From Blumeriella jaapii (taxonomy: Eukaryota > Ascomycota > Leotiomycetes > Helotiales > Drepanopezizaceae), in the NCBI GenBank assembly GCA_009599575.1, contig VWND01000005.1:1178001-1242000 (forward strand): a stretch of DNA of 64,000 nucleotides, given 5' to 3'. The notes under the pieces are model-generated. The model saw only the letters and a list, made by a program, of their open reading frames with translations. It was not told where the DNA came from and made no database searches. The position numbers and the translations under genes were made by a program. Of the stretch, positions 23,003 through 34,613 are shown piece after piece. Position 1 is the stretch's first letter. Each line of letters opens with the position of its first letter.

Positions 23003-23695
23003 GTATTACAATTATAAAATTCGATATCGCCGATTTTTAAAAAAAAAAAAAAATCGAAAATCCTATCGACGCTATTTTCGATTATTACGTTTTACTTGCA
23101 TTCGTATACAACTCGGAAATAATCGAAGCTTATTTGCAATTATACTACGACGCTAAGCTAATTAAAACTATTTAAAAAAACCCAGCTTTTTCGTATTTCA
23201 GCGCGTTTAAAGCAATAGCTTTAGCTATTTTATCGGATTACGAAATCGAAAGCTACGAAATAAAAAACGTAATAACTTTTATCAGCTTTTCGATTAAGCA
23301 AAAAGTGTTCGTTAGATTTAGAATTTAAAAAACCGACGGCGCGATGCTAATTTATTCGAATAATTATACGGCGCAGAAATACAAAAACCATTTCGAAAAC
23401 GACGCTTCGATAAATAACCTGATATTATTTGTATTACGACGAAAGCAATTATAATATTTTCGGTGGTTTCGATTGCAAACGATTATTTCCGAATTATTTC
23501 GTGGAATAATCTTTTTTACAGGCTTCGGAGTTTTTTCGAAAGCATTCGTCGGTAAATAGCCGTAATCCGATTTATTAGTTTTACGCGAAGCAAAAGCGTT
23601 AATCGGTTTTAATTACAACGAATTAATTAATTATTTTTACGATTTTAATATAAAACTTTTCAGCGCTTTTTGCAAAACGTAAAACCACGTTTAAA

Positions 23696-24842
23696 GGTAA
23701 ACGTGATTATGTCCCAAAAACAGTGGGCCCAGCGGGAAGGCCAACGTGGCCGCACGTGGGAGGATGCACGGACCATTTACGATAAAAGATAAAAAAGCGG
23801 AGACCTAAAAAAAGGCGGGGATCCAATATTTATCAATTGATTTGTGCGACTTTCTTTTTTTTATTTACAACCATTCTGTTTTTTATCACCACTACGTTTT
23901 TAACCCTTCTCCCTCCCCCCCCTTTTTCCTTCCCATCTTATTCTTTTATTTAAAAGTTTATTTGCTAATTACGTTTAATAAAATACGCGTCGCGATTATA
24001 TTCCGACGATTCGCACGTACGCCGATATTATTTTTAACGCTCGATACGGCAGCCAACTTTTGCGTTTTTTCCGATAATATCCAATATGTTTTTGTACGAT
24101 AACATTCCCTAGGGTCGCAAACGCAAATCTGCCGACGATCGTGGCCGCAAGCAGATGCGCAGCTCGAATAATTGATTATAATATCGGTTTTTATGCGATA
24201 GCTGCTATAATATTAATGGAACATTTAATGCTTAAATTTAAAAGCTCGCTTTTACGCTACAATAATATTTATTATATTGCTATACGACAGTATTCTTTTA
24301 AAATCGCAAGAAAACCATTATTAAAAGATTTGCCTACGTTCGTAGCGTATAAAAAGCATTAAATTTATTATCGCTGCTTCCGAAATTAGTATTTAGTATT
24401 ATTATTACGAACGAAAGGCTCGGAACCTGTTTTCTTAAAATTATATATATTATTTTCGATATTCGATACGGCAGCCAACTTTTGCGTTTTTTCCGATAAT
24501 ATCCAATGTGTTTCTGTACGACAGTATTTTCTAAGGTCGCAAACGCAAGTCTGCCGACGATCGTGGCCGCAAATAGGCGCGCAGCTTGAGTGGTTGATTA
24601 TAATATTAATAATAGTATTATTATTACAATACGGGGGGTTTGGGGGGCTGGCCCCCAATTTTATACAATTGGTGGTGGTGGTAGTGGTGGTGGTAATGGT
24701 GGTGGTGGAGGTGCGAGGGTGTGGCTGGGTGGGTGGGCTGAGGGGATGGCAGGGGGGTGGTAGGGGGTGGTAGTGATGACGTAGGATGACGTAGAGTGGT
24801 CCGTGCACGACCCATTGTTTTTGGGACATTATTCCGGTATCC
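23696..24842. mobile_element. 1.15-kb non-autonomous TIR transposon, hAT-like by TSD length
   Basis: Flanked by the 8-bp direct repeat CGTTTAAA (23688-23695 and 24843-24850). The empty site is confirmed by copies S, R and T. The termini are imperfect inverted repeats of about 32 bp sharing GG.A.AC.G.AT.ATGTCCC, then AAAAACA(G/A)TGGG. A further inverted TGCACGGACCA lies inside. No transposase frame is visible; the open frames near 24386-24829 are low-complexity GGT/Pro-rich translation. An 8-bp TSD is typical of hAT, but P-like elements share it. It is much less AT-biased than its surroundings, so it probably arrived later or escaped RIP. Confidence 0.8.
24041..24606 (+). repeat. 144-bp direct repeat pair inside the TIR element
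   Basis: 24041-24184 and 24463-24606 begin TCGATACGGCAGCCAACTTT and end near TTGATTATAATAT, 422 bp apart. Differences are few and mostly transitions. The intervening piece shows no recognisable gene. A G-rich tract (24633-24770) with GGT, GGGG and GGTGGG runs follows. Confidence 0.78.
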
Positions 24843-25229
24843 CGTTTAAAAGCTGGAATCTATTATTTACGAAAAAAAATCGTAAAAGGCTTTTGTCGCC
24901 GCGACGCTTAATAATATTATCGACGAAAAAGCTATTAAAACGTTCGTAAATCAAAACGATATTTCGATTAACGCTTTATCGAGCTATTTTTAAAAAGAAC
25001 AGAATAAACAAAATAATCTATACGATAAGCGAAACGTTATTTTTTTATAGAAGCCAACAGCAAAAAAGCCAGAAACGGGTTAAAAGACTAAAAAAGTATA
25101 AAATTAAAAAGTTCGGTTTTTGATTAATTAGTTTTTAAATTATATAAAATAAATTAAATTGCATTTATTAAAATTATGTTTTTCTTCGGTCGTAGTTAAA
25201 AACGATTACGTATATTATTTGGGACAGAA

Positions 25230-25448
25230 TATAAAACGGTAATATTTTGTATTAATAAAATTTGATAATTTTAGCTATGATCGAGGCATAGACTTTTTCG
25301 AAACCTTTTGCTATTAATTACTTTTAACAAATATAAAAGCAAAGCACTTTTTTAAATAATACCACAGGCACGCAATCCAATTTATATTTTCACTTATTTT
25401 TTTTTTCCTTTTTTCAGTCTTTTCTAGGAATTCCCTAGACTATTTTAC
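25230..25448 (+). repeat. gypsy-1 Q 3' LTR, first piece
   Basis: First 219 bp of the 267-bp LTR. It stops at TTTAC (25444-25448), the target duplicated by gypsy-2. Confidence 0.92.
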
Positions 25449-25799
25449 TGTCAGGAATTAATATCACGTGTATGAGTCAGGTGATCCGCCAAAACTTTCT
25501 GCTTTCTACCAATCCTCGAATAATACTTTCTGCGGATAGGCCGTGGGGGCCGGATAGTATTATAAGGGCTGAAAATGATATTTAAGTAAAACATTTTATA
25601 GAAGTAATTGCTAAGGAACCAGTTATTAAGGTTATATTAAAAAGAATTGAGAAAAGGTCGGGATGGGGGCTGGAAAAGCATATTAAATAAAGTTCGCTTG
25701 GTTTTCTGGGAAATACTTTTTTCGAAGGCTTCATTTTTCCTTTTGTATTTATACGCGTTTTTTATTAGAAATGTAAAAAATAAAAATTAATTTGATTAT
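25449..25799 (+). repeat. gypsy-2 5' LTR, first piece
   Basis: Starts TGTCAGGAATTAATATCACG and contains CTTTCTGCGGATAGGCCGT, also present in the 3' LTR. Interrupted after ATTAT (25795-25799), the target of gypsy-3. Confidence 0.88.
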
Positions 25800-26066
25800 T
25801 GTGACGATTCACTCTGTTGCCACCTCTCGTATCACCCCAGCAACTACGTACAGCTGTAAGCTCCCTGGTCTTCTGGTGGGTCTTCCTATCAACTGTAAAG
25901 ACTATTTATATATATAAAGCTTTCTTCTTTTAGCAACTTCTGCCTTTTGCAATTGTTAATTCTAAATGAATATCTTTGTTACAGAATCAAAAGCTCGTTT
26001 TATATCATATAAATACGGCGACCAGTTAACTAATCTCCTAGCCTTTCGATTAATTAGATCGTTACA
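25800..26066 (+). repeat. gypsy-3 5' LTR
   Basis: Starts TGTGACGATTCACTC and ends GATCGTTACA. It differs from the 3' LTR by C/T and G/A changes. TATATATATAAAGC near 25909 is a possible TATA region. No canonical tRNA primer site was recognised just downstream. Confidence 0.93.
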
Positions 26067-26089
26067 TTATTAACAACTTTTTTTTTACG

Positions 26090-27675
26090 CTGGCGACGGC
26101 GTAAACTATCTTTTTTTTCGAATTTCTTACGAATTATACCAAAGTGATCGACCGGTCGTAAAAAGGCTTATTTCCGCATTTCGCGAAGGATGGCTTTTGT
26201 TTAACGATCCTCTTTTTAGCAGAGCTTTTCAGCTTTTGTTATTATATTTTAATCTTCCTTTTCTTTTTAATCAGCAAAAAAGCAACCTCCCCTAAAAGCT
26301 TTTTTTTTTAAAAAACAGTCCTTCTTTCGAAGAAAAAAAAATAAAAGAAAAGGCAGAGCGTCAATCACTTCGCTTGCCACCTCCTAGCCTAGCGCTAAAA
26401 GCGTTTAATTAAGACTTTTGCAAAATCAATTAAAAAAAGCGCAAAAGCGTAAACGACAACTTCTAAAAATTATACGATTGCGACAAATCTTTTAATTAAA
26501 GCGTTTGATAAAATCTATCGAACGTGCTTTTACCAATCGCGAATCTGCTGCTTTTTCTTTTTTTCGCAACGTTTTATTTTAACCAGCAAACGCTGCAAAT
26601 TAATTTCCACGCTTTTCGCGAACTTTTTTTAAATCTTTTTTTAACGGCCAAAACCTTAGCGCGCTTTTTAAACGCTATGGTTTTTATTTATTTGCTGACT
26701 TTCGATTAGCTCGCATAAAGCGCGTTCCGAATCTTAAGTTTAAATTAAATAATGGTAAAAATTATAAAACACGCTATTAAAAAACTAAAGTTTTCGACAA
26801 CTTCGAATTTTACTACGACTATTTCGCTAACGATCGATTTCGCAAAAATTATATACTCGATCAGACCGAAAGCGTAGCAAAAAAGTTTTTAACCCCGCGT
26901 ATCTTAGACCGTTCCGATTTTATATTTTCCGAAAAATTAATAAAAAAAATCGCCGATTTCCTGGCCGATTTTTCAAACGTTCAGAAGGCGGAAGACGAAT
27001 TTAAAATGTTTGCAATAAGTACGTACGACGATTTTTGGCGATTTTATCTGCGATTCTTTATCTTCGCAGCGAACGCTTAAATACGAACCGACAAACAGCT
27101 TCGAAACGCCCTCCGCGATAAAATACTAAAGCGTTTACGAAAAAAGCTGCACTTAGAATAGGCGCGTATAACAACCTTTAAAAATTAGCTTACCGCCGTC
27201 CGACAAAAAGAATAAAGTTAGTTGGCTAAGCGAATTTTATACGCGAGTCGCTTTTCTACTAAATCTACTACTTATCAAAATGGTAAATCCTTAATCAAAG
27301 CGTATTACGAGTTAAATCGTACGTACAAAAGTCGTCTTAATGCTCCACAAGCTTCTCTTTAGCCCTTTGTTTTTTTTCTTCTTTCACGCCAAAACGCCCT
27401 CCCTGGCGTTTCTTTTCGATCGGACCAACGACAACGCTTGTTTTTTATTTTATATCAAAAGGTTCGAAGCCAATTTGCACGACTTTTTACGAGCCGACTT
27501 TCGGTTCCACCCAAAAGCTTTTTTAAGCTGGTAAATGTAAACGAGGTCGAACCGGCCGAAAATTCGCTTTTTAATAATAATAATAAAAACGAAAACCCTT
27601 TTCCAAACGATTTTCAAAACGCATACGAAAAAGTTGAAGGCTTTTCCGCCAGTCGAAGAAACGCCCAAGCTTAAG
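26090..27675 (+). pseudogene. gypsy-3 gag remnant
   Basis: A coding-like frame runs from just after the 5' LTR (AGDGVNYLFFRI near 26090). The segment near 26990-27080 (AEDEFKMFAISTYDDFWRFYLRFF) has the spacing of fungal gypsy capsid proteins, where a short helix is followed by F..Y...F. The C-terminal open piece 27438-27674 is Asn/Glu-rich, and its frame ends at the TAA near 27672. No zinc knuckle is evident. Stops interrupt the frame. Assignment rests on position and resemblance to gag, not on a catalytic motif. Confidence 0.7.
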
Positions 27676-27689
27676 CAAAGCTTTTTTTT

Positions 27690-30200
27690 TAGGCGTATTG
27701 CGCGATATACGTTACTTTGACGTTCGAAAGCTTTTTAATAGCGATTTATTAACAATTCCCGTTATACTTATTAAAAATAGCTTTTCGTACAAAATAAAAG
27801 CGCTCGCCGACTTTAAAGCGAACGGTTATGCGTTGATCGATTCGGCGCTGATTAAATCCTTTTCTTTTTTTTTAAAACTTTTGATTTAACTTCTTCCGGC
27901 TCCTTTTTTTATAAAAGGGTATAATAAAGCTCGTAGCTATTTAATTATACATTTTACGCTTTTCAATCTTATTATTAATAATCGAATACAATCGTTTATT
28001 CCTTTTTTGATTACCAATCTCGGAAATTATAATATGATTTTAGAAAGAGCTTGATTGGCCGAATATTAAATTTTACTAGACTGTAATAAACGCAAGCTTT
28101 ATTGGCCGAAGTTTTACCCTCCCATAGCCTTTTACGCTCGTTATATTAAAATCTTTTATTTATATTTCCGAAAAATTCAATCTCGCCATTAGAACGACGC
28201 TGTAAAACGTAACAAAAATTTTAATCAATTGTGGCAAACCTACGACGCTGTGCGAAGCGCGAAAAGATCGAATTTCATTCGCGGTGCTAATTTCGATAGC
28301 GACGCCAGTGGAATAATACAAAAAATCACACCACCACTTTCTTAGGCTGACGATCCTTTTTTTATTATTTCTTTTTTTTTCTTTTTCCTTTCGTCAGAAC
28401 AGCTTCTTCGTTTTACGAAAAACAATTACATTAAAAACCGAAAAAAAGCTTTCGCCGCGATGGCCTTTCAGCTTAATATAATCGATAGTTTAAATAAGCA
28501 ATCTTCTCTTAAACCTTTCAAACGATAAATTCGAAAACGAGTCTTTTAATTTATTGCTTATCCAATTTTTATCTGCCAGATTATTGCATACGCTTTTAAG
28601 CTGATTTCCAGAAAAAAAAGCAGTTAAAATGTTTTTAACCTTTTTGTACGAGATCGATAAAATATTAAACGACTTTACGTACAACACTTCTTTCAAAACC
28701 TAATCTTATAATCTTTTCGAACGTTTCAAGACCAATAAAATATCGATTTCGACTCTTTCAACCAGCTTAACAAAGCTAATTTCGAATGAATCTTCCTTCG
28801 AATCTTTTTTTCCGGAGTACAAAAACTTCGAACACGTATTTTTTAAGGCCGCTAGTAACGAGCTAGTCTTTTACCGGCCCTACGACCATAAAATCGAATT
28901 TATTATAAATAAAAAAAAGCTAAAATACACTTTTTTGTATAAAATATCGATTCCAGAATTCGAGATTATTAAAACTTATTTGTAAAATAACTTTGATAAA
29001 AGCTTTATCGAATCTTCTACCGCTCCTTTCGTTGCTTTAATGCTTTTCGCCAAAAAACCCGACGATTCACTACGTTTTTGTATCGATTATCGAGCCTTTA
29101 ATAATATTACTCGTAAAAATCGTTACTTCTTCTTTTTTATCGATAAGATTTTTGCTCGTTTCTCGAAAGCGCGAATTTTTACGAAGCTCGATATTCGTCA
29201 AGCCTTTTATAAAATTCGAATAAACCCTGCTAATAAAAAACTGACGACGTTTCGTACGCGTTACGGCGCTTATAAATGCAAAATGCTACTTTTTAATTTT
29301 ATTAATAAATCCGCAATTTACCAACGCTATATAAACGACGTTTTTTTCGATTATTTAAACGATTTTTGCATTGCATATTTAAATAACATTTTTATTTATT
29401 CGTCCGACCCTTTGGAACACGCCATATACGTTCGCAAAATGCTTTAAAAGCTTGCTGACGCTGAATTACAGGCCGATATTCGGAAGTCTAAATTTAATAT
29501 TACTCGGATCCGTTATTTAAACTTTATTATTTCCATTGAAAGCTTAGAAATAGACCCAGAAAAGGTTTCCGTAGTCGCCCACTGGAAGCCTTTTATTATT
29601 ATAAAAGGTATATAAAACTTTTTTGGTTTTTGTAACTTTTACCGACGTTTTATTCGAAATTACGGTATAATTGCAAAGCTTTTGGTCTATTTGACCAAAG
29701 CTAACGTTTTTTTTAATTTCATTTTTGAATATCAAAAAAGTTTCGATCTTTTTATACTAACCTTTATTATTACACCAGTTTTATAATATTACAGGCAAGA
29801 CTTTTTTTGCATATTAAAAATTAACGCTTCCGACGGCGTAATAGCTTTTGTGCTTTCGCAATTTTATAACGACGACTAGCTTTCAATCGCTTATTTTAGC
29901 AAAATTATAACTTTCGCAAAGCTAAACTACGTCGTATACGACAAAAAAATATTCGCAATCGTAAGATTTCTAGGCAATTTTCGTATTAAATTGGCTAATT
30001 TAGTTTATTAAATCAAAATTATTACTAATTATAAAACCTTAAAATACTTTATAACTCAAACTTTTAAACGCTCGATAAGTACGCTAAGCCGAGCTTTTCG
30101 CCGATTACAATTTTCTTATTACGTACAAACCAGAAAAACACAATTTATTAGCTGACGCACTGACACGTCGTACGAGCGAATTCGATCGCTAAAACTTTTT
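27690..30200 (+). pseudogene. gypsy-3 pol remnant: protease, RT, RNase H
   Basis: Protease: open stretch 27698-27889, where ALADFKANGYALID stands where retroelement proteases have a DSGA core, so Ser-Gly is lost. After a linker, RT is clear at 29040-29447: LRFCIDYRAFNNIT, KLDIRQAFYKIRI, TFRTRYGAY and the catalytic box YLNN (29379-29390), where gypsy RTs have YLDD. Both metal-binding Asp are Asn, a G-to-A effect on each codon. A worn FCNFYRRFI motif lies near 29625-29650. RNase H (about 29810-30190) has INASDGV with D-to-N, then FSKI and LNYVVYDKKIFAIV blocks. Confidence 0.88.
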
Positions 30201-30479
30201 CAAACGCACTCAGCGCCTACAAACACTTTTTCGAGCCGATCAGATCGATCACCGCTTTTTAACTAAAAAATTTCGATTTTCCACGGCCTTCGAAACAGCT
30301 GTTTTTATCGTTGAAATAGCCGATCTTTCTTTCGCACTTCGTATCGTTGACCAGCTTTTCTACGCTAATCGCACAGCTAGCAGCCTGATAGCTTTCCGAA
30401 AAAAAGCTGTACGAAACGCTACGAAAGAAAACGACGACAACAATATTTCGTATATATTTGAACGCGATCTGCTACTATA

Positions 30480-31943
30480 TTACGATCGCCTGATAATACC
30501 AAACGTCGATCACTTTCGTTTAGCTTTTATACGAAAAGTGCACGACCAGATTTTTACCGCTTATCTCAGCGCTCGCAAAACTACGCAATTGCTTTCGGAC
30601 TAATATTATTAGCGAGATATAATAGCTTTCGTAAAACAATACTATCGCAATTGCTACGCTTATCGAAAGAGTTTTATTCCAAAAAATAAACGCTCCGGCC
30701 TCCTTCAGCTTCTTCCTGTTTTTAACCACTTTTAAAAGCACGTTACAATAGACTTTTGCAGCTTTAATAAAAACAAACACGGTTACGACAACGTGTTTGT
30801 AATAATAAATCGCTTTTTCAAACAGGCTATTTCGATCCTTTGCCATAAAAATATCGATGCTCGAGGCTTCGCTAAATTGTATATATTCCACGTATACAGG
30901 TATTTTGGCCTTTTAAAAAGTATTATTAGCGATCGTGACCTTTAATATTGGTTTACCTTCTGGTCTGAATTAAACAAAATACTCGATACGCAACTAAAGC
31001 TTTCGACAGCCGCTTATTTTAAAACCGATAGTCAAACCGAAATTTACAACTAATACTTGCAAAAACGCTTTCGATTCTTTGTGAATTTTTATCAAAACGA
31101 TTAAAGCGAATTTCTTTTAATAATAGATTTCGCTCAAATAATTCTTTTTTACGAAAGTTTAAATGGCCTTTTATCTTTCGAAATTATATACGATTACATT
31201 TTTTATACTAATTGAAACTGGAAGCTCGACACTTTCCTTTTTTCTAATCTTTTACATAAGCTAAACGCAAACGAAGCTCGTGCGTACGCTCGCCGCTATT
31301 ACGACGCTTAAAACTTCGCTAAATCGCACTTTTAATAAGCTTACGACAAAATAAAAAAAAATACGAATAAGTTTCGCCGCGCGATCGATTTTAACGTTAG
31401 CGATTACGTATGGCTCGATATACGTCTATTTCCGACCTTTCGGCCTTTTCGCAAGCTCGACAATCCTACAAACGGCCCTTTTAAAATTATAGCCAAAATT
31501 TTCGATAACGCTTTTAAGCTAAACCTTTCTAATATTATAAACGTATATTTAGTTTTCACGCTAGTCGACTGCGTAAAGCAGCTAACGACGCGCTTTCAGG
31601 TCAGATTAACTTAGCTTTTGAACCTATTAATATAATTAATAAGCTTAAATACAAAATCGAAAAATTAATCGCTTATCGAGTGCAGCGGAAAATCCTTTAG
31701 TATAAAACTTTTTGGGTAGATTTAAATAAAAATCTCACGTAGTATTCCGCGTTTGACTTTATATATGCTCTTTTGAAGGTGCGCGACTTTTACTTGGCGT
31801 ATAAAAAGCTCTTCGGTTTTCCTGCAAAACTTGTAAATTGGCTAAAAGCGTATTCCGAAAGTTTGGATTCGTACGATCATTTGGATAGCGATATATCAAT
31901 AGATAAAAATTCGAGAGCGCGCTTTTTTCGGACGAAAAAATAA
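30480..31943 (+). pseudogene. gypsy-3 integrase and C-terminal tail remnant
   Basis: N-terminal zinc-binding region near 30535-30665 keeps HDQ and one Cys of the CxxC pair (CYAY). The catalytic core starts at about 30745: VTIDF supplies the first Asp, SIISDRDL near 30930 keeps the second Asp, and SQTEIYN near 31030 holds the Glu region. GPFKIIAKIFD near 31478 fits the integrase C-terminal domain. A final frame from 31641 to 31943, with few stops, reads AYRVQRK, FWVDLNKNLT, DFIYALLKVRDFYLAY and LVNWLKAYSESLDSY. It resembles the chromodomain-like tails of fungal gypsy integrases and ends at TAA just before the LTR. Confidence 0.82.
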
Positions 31944-32210
31944 TATGACGATTCATTTTATTGCTACTTCTCGTATTATTCCAGCAACTACGTATAGCTG
32001 TAAGCTCTCTAGTCTCCTGGTGGGTTTTTCTATCAATTATGAAAACTATTCATATATATAAGGCTTTTTCTTTTTAGCAACTTCTGCTTTTTGCAATTAT
32101 TAATTCTAAATGAATATCTTTGTTACAGAATCAAAGGCTCGTTTCATACCATGTGAACACGGCGACCAGTTGACTGATCTCCCAGCCCTCCGACTGATTA
32201 GATCGTCACA
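31944..32210 (+). repeat. gypsy-3 3' LTR
   Basis: 267 bp, starting TATGACGATTC (G-to-A) and ending GATCGTCACA. Preceded by the purine tract GGACGAAAAAATAA, a plausible polypurine primer. Confidence 0.93.
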
Positions 32211-32278
32211 ATTATCAACCCAATTTTATCTAAGTGTTATTATTTAAATTAATGTTTTTTTGCTTTTTAATTTTTGCA
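32211..32278 (+). repeat. gypsy-2 5' LTR, second piece with TSD ATTAT
   Basis: ATTAT (32211-32215) repeats the gypsy-3 target. The rest matches the end of the 3' LTR (CCAATTTTAT...TTGCA against CCAATTTTATTTGAGC...TTACA). Confidence 0.85.
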
Positions 32279-32579
32279 TTTTGATTTTTTTATTTACCGG
32301 AACGGCAGTTCGATATTATTAAAACAACTTTTTATTATATTATTATATTTACGTCGTTATTATCGATATTATAGCTTTTCGCATTCGCAGCGAATAGGCA
32401 TTTCCAGCTATTTAAAAAGACCCAGCGTTTTCGGCTGTTTAAAAAGACTTCGTATTATCGTTTTTTTTAACGTTACCAGTTTTATTAAAAATCGAAAATA
32501 TTTTATTATCAAAGCGCGACGATTTTTTAATTTTTTTTATTTAAGAAATTACTGAAAAAGGCCACGCTTAAAGCGATTC

Positions 32580-33900
32580 GGAAGGACTTTTCACCGAAAT
32601 CTTAATTTATCTGGCTGATAAACGAATCCGCGCCGAACAAAAAAAAAATAAAAGAGATACGAGCTAAAATAAAGCAGAAAAAAATTAAAAAAAAAATTTA
32701 CGAAATAATTAAAAGATTCGAAGAAACCAAAAGACGCCGAAACGAATTCCGAAAGAAAGTTAAATAATTTTAATAAAAACTTGACGCTTTCGAAAATATC
32801 GAAAAAAAGATTTTTATATTTTTTAATACCGTTTTAATTAAAAAAAAAAGAAAATAATTTAAGCCGGCGATTATTATAAAATATCTTCGAAGTATTACGA
32901 TAATAATACTTATTAAAAACGATTTAGCATCTTTTTTAAATATATTATATTTTTTGTAAAAAACATAGCGAATTCGAGCCGAAAAGTACTAAAAATAAAA
33001 GACTTTTTAATATATCGAAGGAAAAATATTAAAAAAGCTTAATTTTTTATTCGGCGTGCAGAGCGAAGTTTTCGCCATGATAAAAAAGTAATATTTTATA
33101 TTAATTAAAAGAAAATTAACGCCTGTGTTTTAGCTTTCGACGATAAAATAAAAAAAAGGTGGACCGGATACGAACGACGTTTTACGAATATTCGAATTAT
33201 ATAAAACGATTTTAATAAATAGATATTGGATTTTTTAATAAATGCGGAAAATCGAGAAATCGCGGCTTCGAATTTATACGATAAAGCGAAGCAAAGAAAA
33301 TATAAATCAATTAACGATTTCGTTGTTTATTTAAATAATTTCGAATAATAATTGTAAATAATAAACGATGCGACTAAAAAAAGAATGCTTTTCGTAAAAC
33401 TCCGATTTATTTTTCGAAAAGAAATTATTAAACGAAGCAATATTGCAGCTATAAGCTCGTATAAAAAATTGGTATTAATCGCTCGTCGTATCGAAAATGT
33501 TAATAAAGTTAGGTATTAGCGACGAAACGAAATAATAAACGACGAAACGAACGCAAAAATAAAAAAAATAAAAAGATTTATATTTACGATTAAGGCTTAA
33601 GGACTAAAATAAATATATATCGTTTTCGATTCGAAAATACGTTACAAACAGAAAAACGAAAGCGAAAAAACGATAATTTTAATAAAAATTTTTGGAATCC
33701 TAGAAATTTTAACGACTTTTCTTATTTTTCGAAATGCAGTCGCTGCTAAAAAGCAAAGCATCGTATGGCCAATTGTTTAAAAGTCGAATATTATAAATGC
33801 AATAAAAAAGAATATATAATTTTAAATTGCTCCGAAGCTAATAAATTTAAGAATTCGGGAAAAGCTTTCGCTCGATTTTAATTTCGTCGCTGCTAATAAA
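32580..33900 (+). pseudogene. gypsy-2 gag remnant with two zinc knuckles
   Basis: Lys/Glu-rich N-terminal helices (IYEIIKRFEETKRRRNEF near 32700) are followed by a capsid-like region to about 33500 and a basic segment. Two CCHC knuckles lie at about 33735-33830: the first is worn, ending HRMANC; the second reads YYKCNKKEYIILNC, where CxxCxxxxHxxxxC is expected and the first Cys and the His are Tyr by G-to-A and C-to-T. Many stops. The 300 bases before it (32279-32579) are leader with an Arg/Tyr-rich open frame, probably a shadow. Confidence 0.75.
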
Positions 33901-33929
33901 ATCGAGCGAAAAAAAAAAGCAAAAAATAA

Positions 33930-34610
33930 TAATTTTAATCGAGATTAAAAAAGCTAAAAGCGAAACTCGTACGAAACGAGCTTTTATCGATTGCGGCGCG
34001 GAGAAAAACTGCGTAATTCAAAAGTTATTAATTAAATATAAATGGAAACCAATTTAAAAACGTATTAATTTATTTACGATTAAAAAAAAAGTAATTATTT
34101 ACGGCACGTATACGCAATTTATTCGCGCTATTAATAATTATAAAATAATTAAAAAAAAACAAAGCGATTTCGTGGTTTACGATATAAATATTTCAAAAGT
34201 TTTATTTATTTTAAAGTTTTTTTGATTGCGAGATATCGACCCCGTTATAAACTTTCGAGCTAAATCGTAGCGATATTTAATCGAACGCTTATAATTTAAT
34301 TTCGTTATAATTAAACGTTTTAAAAAGGAATTAAAAAAAAAGCAAGCGTTAAGCTAATAGCTATAGTTTACGTTTTTAAATAATAAAGTTAATATTTACG
34401 TGGCGCTTTCGATGTTATTATTATACGTATAAATTATTACAATTTAAAATACTTTTTTACGAAAAAACGTTTAAACGGACGTTAAGCAAAATGGGCCGAC
34501 GAATTAGCTAAATACGATTTTGCAATCGAATATAAAACAAAAGTTTTTAATCCGGCGGATAGTTTTTTTCGCCGGCCAGATTTAAAAAAAGATTTAAAAA
34601 AAATAACGAA
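33930..34610 (+). pseudogene. gypsy-2 protease and residual RNase H end; RT missing
   Basis: IDCGAEKNCVIQKLL near 33981-34030 is a retroviral-type aspartic protease core with Ser-to-Cys. A linker (KKKASVKLIAIVYVF near 34340-34378) follows. Then, without any RT, comes YYNLKYF, KKRLNGRxAKWADELAKYDFAIEYK and NPADSFFRRPD (34430-34580), the standard end of gypsy RNase H. RT and most of RNase H (normally about 500 codons) are therefore deleted between about 34380 and 34430. This copy could not have copied itself. Confidence 0.78.
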
Positions 34611-34613
34611 CAG

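Larger units (their letters stand above)
23003..25101 (+). pseudogene. gypsy-1 Q third ORF, C-terminal part, split by a TIR element
   Basis: Two pieces, 23003-23695 and 24843-25101, carry the last quarter of the unrecognised post-pol frame. They include the FSIKQKVFVRF block near 23290 and the IIDEKAIKTF block near 24920. Removing the inserted element and one TSD restores colinearity with copies S and R. RIP stops are present in both parts. Confidence 0.55.
25800..32210 (+). mobile_element. gypsy-3, complete LTR retrotransposon
   Basis: 6,411 bp with 267-bp LTRs at both ends and TSD ATTAT. Order: gag, protease, RT, RNase H, integrase and a C-terminal region that may be chromodomain-like. All coding frames are broken by RIP-type stops. 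It is the only element in the window that is complete and holds no other insertion, so it is the youngest layer of the left nest. Its LTR is unrelated to that of gypsy-1 although the lengths match. Confidence 0.92.

Noticed and set aside
24386..24829. 147-codon Pro/Thr-rich minus-strand frame in the TIR element
   Set aside because: Covers the GGT/G-rich tract and the direct repeat; low complexity, with no transposase motif.
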